This document shows, piece by piece, positions 53,933 to 60,231 of a stretch of 64,000 nucleotides of DNA. The position numbers and the translations under genes were made by a program. The stretch is from Bacillus pumilus (lineage in GTDB: Bacteria > Bacillota > Bacilli > Bacillales > Bacillaceae): assembly GCF_900186955.1 (NCBI RefSeq), contig NZ_LT906438.1, positions 1,240,001 through 1,304,000 of the forward strand, read 5' to 3'. The stretch's first letter is position 1. Each line of letters opens with the position of its first letter. Under the pieces are notes generated by a model. That model did no database searches. It was not told the DNA's origin and saw only the letters and a list, made by a program, of their open reading frames with translations.

Positions 53933-54127
53933 CATCATATCCCCCAATATTCATTTCTTATACTTAGTATTATACATTGTGTTATCAATCAATGGCTGTA
54001 CCCTAATCAGAGAGAGCTTTTTTCTGTAAACAATCATTCATTTTTAGCTAAAGCGACGGTTATCAGCGCATTGCCAATGGTGACATTCGCCGCACCTTTA
54101 TGAGTTCAGCTGTTTTGTACTAATCAC
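53933..54127. other. Interval with a possible gene remnant
   Basis: No intact gene. On the plus strand the frame ending at 54103 reads FLAKATVISALPMVTFAAPL before a stop, like the end of a membrane transporter, but there is no start or ribosome binding site. It may be a decayed fragment; this is weak. Confidence 0.25.
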
Positions 54128-54160
54128 TCCTTACACTTTCATGTGTAAGGTTTTTTCATT
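54128..54160 (+). terminator. Orphan terminator
   Basis: CCTTACAC pairs with GTGTAAGG around a six-base loop, followed by TTTTTTCA. No intact plus-strand gene precedes it, supporting a decayed gene in 53933-54127. Confidence 0.75.
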
Positions 54161-54192
54161 GGGACAAACTACGGGAAAGGAGGCGAGAGAAT

Positions 54193-54333
54193 ATGAAGAA
54201 AAAAGAAGAAGAGCAAACAATGGACCATGCGGAATATGTTCCGCATCCTGATGGAGAAGGATATGCTTTGTTTTTGCATGATTCCTTTCATCTCCTCTCC
54301 CAAGAGGATATGAATCAGCCAGAAGAGGAATAA
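54193..54333 (+). CDS. 46-residue acidic small protein, unknown
   Basis: Open frame with a good ribosome binding site (AAAGGAGG about 9 bases upstream) and its own terminator. It starts MKKKEEEQTMDHAEYVPHPD, has a short hydrophobic middle (GYALFLHDSFHLL) and an acidic end (NQPEEE). No family recognised. It lies between the orphan terminator and the M-box promoter. Confidence 0.55.
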   Translation: MKKKEEEQTMDHAEYVPHPDGEGYALFLHDSFHLLSQEDMNQPEEE

Positions 54334-54343
54334 AAGACATGAA

Positions 54344-54380
54344 AGGGCGATGGTCTACTTTGTCTATCGCTCTTTTTTTC
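54344..54380 (+). terminator. Terminator of the small acidic protein gene
   Basis: GCGAT pairs with ATCGC (extended by AG/CT) around a loop, followed by a run of seven T. Confidence 0.7.
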
Positions 54381-54421
54381 AAAAGTAAGCGAATACATAA
54401 GGGAAATTGGCATCTTGCTTA

Positions 54422-54450
54422 TTGACATCACTGCGCTTTTTCTGTAATCT
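54422..54450 (+). promoter_or_regulatory. Sigma-A promoter of the mgtE leader
   Basis: TTGACA (54422-54427), 17 bases, TAATCT (54445-54450), preceded by TG. It gives a leader of about 380 bases. Confidence 0.75.
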
Positions 54451-54470
54451 CAGTGTGTCAACAATATGAG

Positions 54471-54624
54471 ACTTCGTTAGGTGAGGCTCCTGTATGGAGA
54501 TACGCTGCTGCCCAAAAATGTCCAAAGACGCCAATGGGTCAACAGAAATCATCGACATAAGGTGATTTTTAATGCAGCTGGATTTTTCCTATGCCATACA
54601 GTGCTAAAGCTCTACGATTGAAGG
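54471..54624 (+). ncRNA. M-box (ykoK) magnesium riboswitch
   Basis: Contains the conserved M-box blocks CTTCGTTAGGTGAGGCTCC, TACGCTGCTGCCCAAAAATG, CGCCAATGGGTCAACAGAAA and CATAAGGTGATTTTTAATG, closing with CTACGATTGAAG. Magnesium binding should promote the terminator at 54649 and shut off mgtE. Confidence 0.93.
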
Positions 54625-54648
54625 AGCAAGTGTTTATTTGTCATGCTT

Positions 54649-54684
54649 ACAAAGCGCCTTCATTCGGTTGAAGGTGCTTTTTTA
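54649..54684 (+). terminator. M-box terminator
   Basis: AAAGCGCCTTCA pairs with TGAAGGTGCTTT, followed by TTTT; the expression platform of the riboswitch. Confidence 0.85.
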
Positions 54685-54704
54685 TGAGAAAAGGAGGTGT
54701 GGGG

Positions 54705-54797
54705 ATGGATCATCCCGATTCGAGACACATAGAGGATATGTCAAAAGATCAGATTGAGACATCAGATAGAGGAGATCCTGACCCCCGCACATTCTAA
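54705..54797 (+). CDS. Candidate 30-codon leader peptide of mgtE
   Basis: Open frame with an excellent ribosome binding site (AAAGGAGGTG, 5 bases before ATG). It lies between the M-box terminator and mgtE. The product starts MDHPDSRHIEDMSKDQIETS and ends in an acidic, proline-containing tail (DRGDPDPRTF). This recalls the MgtL leader of enteric bacteria, whose Pro/acidic codons sense magnesium through ribosome behaviour; no homology is implied. Codons 23-27 form one arm of alternative hairpins that control access to the mgtE Shine-Dalgarno. Expression is not proven. Confidence 0.55.
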   Translation: MDHPDSRHIEDMSKDQIETSDRGDPDPRTF

Positions 54798-54829
54798 GGG
54801 ATTCGGGTATCTCCTGACTTTGGGGAGGT
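54771..54829 (+). promoter_or_regulatory. Mutually exclusive hairpins at the mgtE ribosome binding site
   Basis: ATCTCC (54809-54814) can pair with GGAGGT (54824-54829, the mgtE Shine-Dalgarno; one wobble pair). It can also pair with GGAGAT (54771-54776) inside the leader ORF, extended by ACCC/GGGT (54781-54784 with 54805-54808). The second structure is longer and frees the Shine-Dalgarno. A ribosome on the last leader codons would disrupt it. Regulation is inference. Confidence 0.5.
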
Positions 54830-54836
54830 AACAGCG

Positions 54837-56195
54837 ATGATACAAAATATTACGTATGATGAACTCATTTTACGCATCATTATTTTACTAAGAGATGGAA
54901 AACGAAAAGAATTTAAAAACATCATGGAAGAACTTCAACCATATGATATGGCCTATTTATTTAAAGAGCTTCCAGAGAAACACCGCGGCCGCTTCCTCAG
55001 CTTTTTACCAGTCGATGACGTGACAGAAATGATGGGTGAGCTGGAGCGGGAATATCAAGAAATTGTTCTTGAAAAAGTAGGTAAAGACAAAGCGACCTTC
55101 GTCACAAACAAAATGGATAACGATGATCTAGCCAACTTGTTTGATGAGATGGAGGATGAGCTAAAGGATCAGCTTTTATCTAACATGGAAGCAGAGGAAT
55201 CCAAGGCCGTCCAGCTTCTTATGAATTATCCTGCTGAGACAGCGGGACGGATCATGACCAACCGTTATGTTTGGATTCCTCAGCATTTTACAGTGCAGGA
55301 TGCCGTTGTGAAGCTGAAAAGCTTTGCTGAAATTGCGGAATCAATCAACTATTTATATGTGATTAATGATCAAAAACAGCTTGTAGGCGTTCTCTCATAC
55401 CGGGATCTCATTTTAGGTGAACCGGATGAAAAGGTACAGGATCTCATGTTTACAAGAGTCATTGCCGTTGGAGCCTTTCAAGATCAGGAGGAAATCGCAA
55501 AGCTGATTGAACGATATGATTTCCTTGCGATTCCTGTTGTGGAAGAGAACAATGTCCTAGTCGGAATTGTTACAGTCGATGATATCATTGATGTTGTGAT
55601 TCAAGAGGCGGGCGAAGACTATGAAAAGTTTGCTGCCTCTGGTAAAGATATCACGTTCGACACGCCGGCATTTGTGGCGGCATACCGCCGTCTTCCGTGG
55701 CTCATTTTGCTCTTGTTCATTGGGCTGATTTCAGGCAGTATTTTAAATTATTTTGAAGGTACCCTTCAGCAAGTCGTTGCTTTAGCGTTCTTCATGCCGA
55801 TGATTGCCGGGATGACAGGGAATACAGGGACACAGTCTCTTGCCGTCGTCATTAGAGGGCTTTCAAAAGAAGAATTAACGAAAAAAACCATCATGCGCCT
55901 TATTTTTAGAGAGCTGAGAACGAGTATTTACATTGGGATTGTCTGTTCCATTATTATTACAGTCGTCGCAATGGTGTGGCAGGGCAATATGATTTTAGGT
56001 TTTGTTGTCGGTTCCTCACTGCTTGCAACACTGATTATTGGGACAATGGCAGGTACGGTTGTACCGATTATTTTACACAGATTAAACGTGGACCCAGCCA
56101 TTGCATCTGGGCCGCTAATCACAACATTGAATGATATTTTATCCTTACTGATCTATTTTGGAATTGCAACTGCATTCCTTCATACACTGATGTAG
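54837..56195 (+). CDS. mgtE: Magnesium transporter MgtE
   Basis: 452 residues. N-terminal helical domain (1-125), tandem CBS domains (about 135-255, for example VVEENNVLVGIVTVDDIIDV), a connecting helix and five membrane helices (from about 283) with the pore motif GMTGNTGTQSLAVVIRGLS. It is gated by cytoplasmic Mg2+. B. subtilis name ykoK; the same M-box leader. ATG follows GGGGAGGT. Confidence 0.95.
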   Translation: MIQNITYDELILRIIILLRDGKRKEFKNIMEELQPYDMAYLFKELPEKHRGRFLSFLPVDDVTEMMGELEREYQEIVLEKVGKDKATFVTNKMDNDDLANLFDEMEDELKDQLLSNMEAEESKAVQLLMNYPAETAGRIMTNRYVWIPQHFTVQDAVVKLKSFAEIAESINYLYVINDQKQLVGVLSYRDLILGEPDEKVQDLMFTRVIAVGAFQDQEEIAKLIERYDFLAIPVVEENNVLVGIVTVDDIIDVVIQEAGEDYEKFAASGKDITFDTPAFVAAYRRLPWLILLLFIGLISGSILNYFEGTLQQVVALAFFMPMIAGMTGNTGTQSLAVVIRGLSKEELTKKTIMRLIFRELRTSIYIGIVCSIIITVVAMVWQGNMILGFVVGSSLLATLIIGTMAGTVVPIILHRLNVDPAIASGPLITTLNDILSLLIYFGIATAFLHTLM

Positions 56196-56196
56196 C

Positions 56197-56235
56197 AAGA
56201 AGACTGTAAAACGTGACGTTTTACAGTCTTTTTTG
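56197..56235 (+). terminator. mgtE terminator
   Basis: AAGACTGTAAAACG pairs with CGTTTTACAGTCTT, followed by TTTT. Confidence 0.9.
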
Positions 56236-56296
56236 AATAAAGATTGCATATAGCGCTTCCATCCTTTACATTTTAAGGAGAAGGTGGGAGAGAAAA

Positions 56297-56695
56297 ATGA
56301 AGAAGTTTTTATTCATTTTAATGTGCATTGTATTGCTAGGTGCATGTTCAAGGGAAGACGAGGGGAAAGACAGAAGACTAGTGGCTGCAGAGCATATGAT
56401 TGAAGCGATTACCGAAGGAAATAAACAAAAAATAGAAAACATCTATGTTGAAGGTGCTGTCCCAAGCCCAAATGACATTCTAAAGCTGAAAAAAGAATGG
56501 GGCATAGAGACGCTTTCTTATGATGATTTTCAATTGGAAGAAGCCAGCATTCACGTCTTTCATGCGAATTACGAAGATGAAAAAACAGGGGAGAAAAAGG
56601 CACTGGCCATGCGGGTCATAGAAGATCCCGAAAAAGGCGGTGTACGGATTGACTTTGTAGGACTCGTTGAAGGAACTGACACTTCCTCTCAATGA
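56297..56695 (+). CDS. Putative lipoprotein, unknown function
   Basis: 132 residues. Signal MKKFLFILMCIVLLGACS with the lipobox LLGAC (Cys17). The mature part is charged and small (about 115 residues), with no recognised domain; it may have an NTF2-like or DUF4878-like shape (AAEHMIEAITEGNKQKI). ATG 56297 follows AAGGAGAAGGTGGGAG. Confidence 0.75.
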   Translation: MKKFLFILMCIVLLGACSREDEGKDRRLVAAEHMIEAITEGNKQKIENIYVEGAVPSPNDILKLKKEWGIETLSYDDFQLEEASIHVFHANYEDEKTGEKKALAMRVIEDPEKGGVRIDFVGLVEGTDTSSQ

Positions 56696-56717
56696 AAGCT
56701 AAAATAATTTTATGTAA

Positions 56718-56768
56718 AAAGGATAGAAGAGCTGAAAGAATGTCGCTCTATCTATCCTCTTTTTTACC
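56718..56768. terminator. Bidirectional terminator between the lipoprotein and LysR genes
   Basis: AGGATAGAAGAGC pairs with GCTCTATCTATCCT, with TTTTTTA on the plus side and A-rich bases on the other. Confidence 0.75.
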
Positions 56769-56781
56769 ACAAATGACCCGA

Positions 56782-57645
56782 TCACATATGAGTTATGCCC
56801 AATAATTCCATAAACCGTGAGAGGGCACTGGTCATGTACGAATCGCGGCGCCTTATAAACACAGTTGGCACGATTCTGTGTGGTTCCGGTAAAGGATGAC
56901 AGGTAAATCTGCCTTGCACCCGAGATTCAACCATAGATTTTGGTAATACGGTAACCCCTAGCCCGTTTTCAACGCATTTAAGCACGCCCTCTAAAGTGCC
57001 ATATTCCATTACCTTCATCGGAGCAAAGCCATTGCTCTCTAACCATCGTTGCCAACGCCCCAAATAGATGCAATGCGCAAATGACGAAAGCAATGGTTCA
57101 TGTAAAATTGATTCTACCTGGAATTCCTCCTGGGAGTAGCTTGTAATGAGAACAAGTGATTCTTCCAATACCGGATATTCAATAATGTCGGGATGAAGAA
57201 TGGGCCCATCAACCAATGCACCGTCTACCTTGTAGTTGAGAATAGCATGAACCTGATCTACAGTAGGTGCCATATACAAGCTCAATTCTACTTGTGAAAA
57301 TGTCTTGTGATATGCTGCGAAAATGCTGGGCAATCTTGTCGAAGCGGTAGACTCTATAGATCCAATGTGCAAAGTACCTCGCGGAGTAGAGGAAAGCTTT
57401 ACGGCCTCTATCGCTTCTTCAAAATCGTAGAGTAATTTGTTTGCATATGGCAACAGTTCTCGCCCTGCAGGCGTTAAGGATATCTTTTTGTGATATCGAT
57501 AGAAAAGAGGAACACCTAATTCTTGTTCAAGACGCTGGATTCGTGCAGTGACATTGGACTGTACATAATTTAATTTCTCAGCAGCTTTTGTAACGCTTTG
57601 TTCAATAGCTACTGCTTTAAATATCTCCAAAGATGTAATATCCAA
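56782..57645 (-). CDS. LysR-family transcriptional regulator
   Basis: 287 residues. N-terminal helix-turn-helix (VTKAAEKLNYVQSNVTARIQ, about 18-37) and an effector-binding domain starting near residue 90 (GTLHIGSIESTASTRLP). It is divergent from a cupin gene 215 bases away, with a palindrome between, which suggests control of that gene and of itself. Effector unknown. Confidence 0.88.
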   Translation of the reverse strand: MDITSLEIFKAVAIEQSVTKAAEKLNYVQSNVTARIQRLEQELGVPLFYRYHKKISLTPAGRELLPYANKLLYDFEEAIEAVKLSSTPRGTLHIGSIESTASTRLPSIFAAYHKTFSQVELSLYMAPTVDQVHAILNYKVDGALVDGPILHPDIIEYPVLEESLVLITSYSQEEFQVESILHEPLLSSFAHCIYLGRWQRWLESNGFAPMKVMEYGTLEGVLKCVENGLGVTVLPKSMVESRVQGRFTCHPLPEPHRIVPTVFIRRRDSYMTSALSRFMELLGITHM

Positions 57646-57663
57646 AACAATGCTCCTTTTTGT

Positions 57664-57678
57664 ATCACAAATTGTGAT
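57664..57678. promoter_or_regulatory. LysR-type operator candidate
   Basis: ATCACAAATTGTGAT is a perfect 7-1-7 palindrome with the T-N11-A pattern of LysR sites, 18 bases upstream of the lysR start. Confidence 0.65.
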
Positions 57679-57859
57679 GAACTATACATTATTTTTTGAT
57701 TTTACGTGATCCAACAGAATAAGTAAACTTAATAATATAAGAGGTTGATGCTCATTGTGTCCCTTGATGTTTATCATGAGGAGGAGAATTTGCAAGGTAG
57801 GGAGTTCTAGCTTAAGAAAGATAAAAAAGACGTTTCCAAGTAAATGAGGAGGGAATCTA

Positions 57860-58231
57860 TTGATTTCAAAGGTTAATATCCAAGAGAAATTTTCGCAAAT
57901 AAATGATTATTGGAATCCTAGAATAAGTGGAGAGTTGAACGACTCATACATGAAAATGGTAAAAATTAAGGGTGAATTCATTTGGCATCACCATGATGAC
58001 GAGGATGAAATGTTCTTTGTATGGAAAGGAAATCTAGTCATCCGTTTTAGGGATAGAGAAATAGCGCTTAATGAAGGTGAGTTTCTTGTGATTCCAAAAG
58101 GAATTGAACATCAGCCAATTGCTGAAGAAGAAGTTCATTTGCTCTTAATTGAACCAAAAACGACGTTAAACACGGGGAATGTGATCAATGAACGAACTGT
58201 TTCGATTCCTGAACGAATGGATAAACGCTAG
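57860..58231 (+). CDS. Cupin-domain protein
   Basis: 123 residues. Single cupin: metal-binding HHHDDEDEMFFVWKG (His, His, Glu) and second motif EFLVIPKGIEHQP. The substrate is unknown; the LysR neighbour suggests control by a small metabolite. Start TTG 57860 with GAGGAGGGA about 7 bases upstream. Confidence 0.8.
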   Translation: MISKVNIQEKFSQINDYWNPRISGELNDSYMKMVKIKGEFIWHHHDDEDEMFFVWKGNLVIRFRDREIALNEGEFLVIPKGIEHQPIAEEEVHLLLIEPKTTLNTGNVINERTVSIPERMDKR

Positions 58232-58400
58232 ATCGCCTGCACTTAACAATATACCTAAAACGCTATTTGATATAATGTTGTTTCTTAGAATGAAATGTTG
58301 TGGAACACCGCCTAAAAAAAGTAAATTTAAACGGATGTCCTTGCCTATATAGCTTATTTCACTGAGTATGATTTGGCATTGCCAAGGGCTTTGGTTTGAT
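58232..58400. other. Intergenic region after the cupin gene
   Basis: No confident gene. A 54-codon frame (58188-58352) overlaps the cupin end, with a GGGG-like site upstream. Its basic, cysteine-containing product has no recognised relatives, so it is left uncalled. Confidence 0.3.
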
Positions 58401-58434
58401 AACGGAGACAGCAAAAAAAGCTGTCTCTTTTTCA
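58401..58434 (+). terminator. Terminator of the cupin transcript
   Basis: GGAGACAGC pairs with GCTGTCTC around AAAAAAA, followed by TTTTTC. Confidence 0.85.
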
Positions 58435-58497
58435 TTAAGCCATGACCAAAAATCAAGTACGAACAAAGCCTAAAAGAGTCAGCTAAACTTTATTTGT

Positions 58498-58827
58498 TTA
58501 TCGATTTTTGTACCGGAAGTGTGCGTTAATTTGACCTTCCAGCATTTTTTTCTTATATTGTCCGCTTTTTAATGCCTGTTCCTTTTTCTTCATGTCTTTC
58601 AAAATCTCCGCTGTTTGCACACCGTCTTCTCGTTTGTTGGCGATGTCCATTAATCGTTCTACATCAGAAAAAGAATATTTACGCGTGCCTCTTGTTGAGC
58701 GCTGGGGGTAGATGAGTCTGCGTTCCTCATAATATCGGATTTGCCTGACGGATAGCCCTGTTAATTCACTGACAATCCCGATTGAAATGACTTTTTTATC
58801 TTTATAAGATGCATCTTCCTGCGTCAT
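58498..58827 (-). CDS. tnrA: Nitrogen regulator TnrA (MerR/GlnR family)
   Basis: 109 residues. Winged helix [20 protein letters not shown] with the ERR...RGTRKYSF wing, and the glutamine-synthetase-binding C terminus [12 protein letters not shown]. It activates or represses nitrogen genes when nitrogen is limiting. The C-terminal tail and the autoregulatory box upstream separate it from GlnR. ATG 58827 follows AGGGGTGAG on the minus strand. Confidence 0.95.
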   Translation of the reverse strand: MTQEDASYKDKKVISIGIVSELTGLSVRQIRYYEERRLIYPQRSTRGTRKYSFSDVERLMDIANKREDGVQTAEILKDMKKKEQALKSGQYKKKMLEGQINAHFRYKNR

Positions 58828-58856
58828 ATACTCACCCCTGCAAGTCTTTTCTTCAT

Positions 58857-58908
58857 ATTATACAGAATGACAACGAAAAAAACCTATCGTTTGTTAGAAA
58901 ATATAACA
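58857..58908 (-). promoter_or_regulatory. TnrA box and -10 of the tnrA promoter
   Basis: TGTTAGAAAATATAACA (58892-58908) fits TGTNANAWWWTMTNACA exactly. On the minus strand TATAAT (58862-58857) places the box centre about 50 bases upstream of the start site, the usual distance for TnrA activation, here of tnrA itself. Confidence 0.85.
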
Positions 58909-59015
58909 TAAAAACATAAAAATGAAAAAACGATGGAAGGAAAGTTGACAACATATGTGAAGTGATTGCTACGCTTGCATATAATGATGATGAGTTGAAA
59001 TAGGAGGAGGAGCAT

Positions 59016-59174
59016 ATGATGGAGCAAACACGGATCATCTGTATGGCAAAAGAAATCATCGCATTAGATATGAAGAGGGATGAATTACTGGAGCGATTCA
59101 TGCAGGCTGCAGGTCAGAATGCGCATGCTCTTCTAAGAGCTGTACAAAATGATTTGTATAAAAGGTCTTCATAA
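59016..59174 (+). CDS. ykzB: YkzB-like small protein
   Basis: 52 residues, starting MMEQTRIICMAKEIIALDMK. It is helical and charged, with no known domain. Its position, divergent from tnrA and followed by the ykoL-like gene, matches B. subtilis ykzB-ykoL, which I recall as TnrA-controlled. Start ATG 59016 or 59019 with AGGAGGAG upstream. A TATAAT at 58980-58985 may be its -10 box. Confidence 0.7.
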   Translation: MMEQTRIICMAKEIIALDMKRDELLERFMQAAGQNAHALLRAVQNDLYKRSS

Positions 59175-59212
59175 GCACCTGCTCCAGATCAATTGATAGG
59201 AGGGGATAATCG

Positions 59213-59377
59213 GTGCGGCGTATCCTAACAGAAGCTTTAGCAAAGGAAAGACATTATTATACGAAGCAGCTCTGTTCATTAGGAGTGTACAGTCCTAGTG
59301 CGGCCAAGAACATGACAATTAGTGACTTAAAAAAAGAGTATCACTTCTTTTTCAACAAAACAAAGCGTGATTTGTGA
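59213..59377 (+). CDS. ykoL: YkoL-like small protein
   Basis: 54 residues, GTG start with AGGAGGGG upstream. RRILTEALAKERHYYTKQLC at the start and TISDLKKEYHFFFNKTKRDL at the end. No known domain; named by position and size after B. subtilis ykoL. It lies 38 bases after ykzB, so probably the same transcript. Confidence 0.65.
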   Translation: MRRILTEALAKERHYYTKQLCSLGVYSPSAAKNMTISDLKKEYHFFFNKTKRDL

Positions 59378-59422
59378 AAATCCCTTGAAATGTGCGCATG
59401 TCACATAAAGGGTTCTTTTTTT
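59378..59422 (+). terminator. ykzB-ykoL terminator
   Basis: AATCCCTT...ATGTG pairs with CACAT..AAGGGTT, followed by CTTTTTTTG. Confidence 0.75.
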
Positions 59423-59732
59423 GTTTAATGTTATAGCAATATTGAATTTTGTAGAAATTTGACGAATACAGTGTAAAGAAACATAGAGTCTTTACAGATT
59501 ATGTTAAACTGTGTCGTATCTTGATGGTTTGCTAAAAAACCTTTTTTTCGAGATGGTTGTGAAAAATAAGAAGGATTTTAAAAGTTTATATCGAAATCTT
59601 ATACATAACACGAATGGAGTCACTTATGTGGTTGAAAGGGTTTTCAAAAACGTACTTCTATTTTTTACGAAAGGCTCCAACTGCACCGCAAGAAAGCCTT
59701 GAAGTTAAAAAAATATTATAAGAGGTAGATAT
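59423..59732. other. Upstream region of the MarR gene
   Basis: Long AT-rich leader with TTTACA and TAAACT (59492-59507 area) as possible promoter boxes at poor spacing. A 63-codon frame (59511-59702) lacks a ribosome binding site and is not called. Confidence 0.4.
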
Positions 59733-59735
59733 GTG

Positions 59736-60197
59736 ATGAGACTATCGTTTAATGAAGAAGAAGTAGAACGTTCAATGACACTTTACAAGGTATTTGCAAG
59801 AGCATTTAAAAGCGTTTCAGAACACAGCATTAGAGACAGCAAAGAGCATGGATTTAATCCAACTGAATTTGCGGTTCTTGAATTGCTGTATACAAGAGGT
59901 GCTCAAAAACTTCAGCAAATCGGCTCAAGACTCCTGCTTGTCAGCGGGAATGTGACGTACGTAATTGACAAATTAGAACGAAATGGTTTCATTGAAAGAG
60001 AGCAGGACCCAAAGGATAAAAGGTCGGTTTATGCCCATTTAACAGATAAAGGGCGCAGTTATCTTGATAAAATTTACCCGATTCATTCTCTCCGGATTGC
60101 GCGTGCCTTCTCAGGCCTCTCGCGAGAAGAACAAGAACAATTGATTAGTCTATTGAAAAAAGCAGGTATTCACAGTCAACATTTATTATTTAGATAG
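59736..60197 (+). CDS. ykoM: MarR-family transcriptional regulator (YkoM-like)
   Basis: 153 residues. Winged helix with NPTEFAVLELLYTRGAQKLQ, VSGNVTYVIDKLERNGFIER and the DPKDKRSVYAHLTDKG wing. There is no cysteine for redox sensing. Its position after ykoL matches B. subtilis ykoM. ATG 59736 (or GTG 59733) follows AAGAGGT. Target and effector are unknown; the MhqR-type operator at 16825 could be bound by a relative of this family. Confidence 0.8.
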   Translation: MRLSFNEEEVERSMTLYKVFARAFKSVSEHSIRDSKEHGFNPTEFAVLELLYTRGAQKLQQIGSRLLLVSGNVTYVIDKLERNGFIEREQDPKDKRSVYAHLTDKGRSYLDKIYPIHSLRIARAFSGLSREEQEQLISLLKKAGIHSQHLLFR

Positions 60198-60199
60198 AA

Positions 60200-60231
60200 C
60201 GAAAAGGTGCCATGATTGGCACCTTTTTTAT
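60200..60231. terminator. Bidirectional terminator between ykoM and ykoW
   Basis: AAAAGGTGCCA pairs with TGGCACCTTTT with T runs on both sides; it overlaps the ykoW stop. Confidence 0.85.

Noticed and set aside
58188..58352. 54-codon ORF overlapping the cupin end
   Set aside because: Weak GGGG site and no relatives recognised; may be chance. Listed only as a note on the interval.
59511..59702. 63-codon ORF upstream of ykoM
   Set aside because: No ribosome binding site, non-ATG start, and the region fits a leader.
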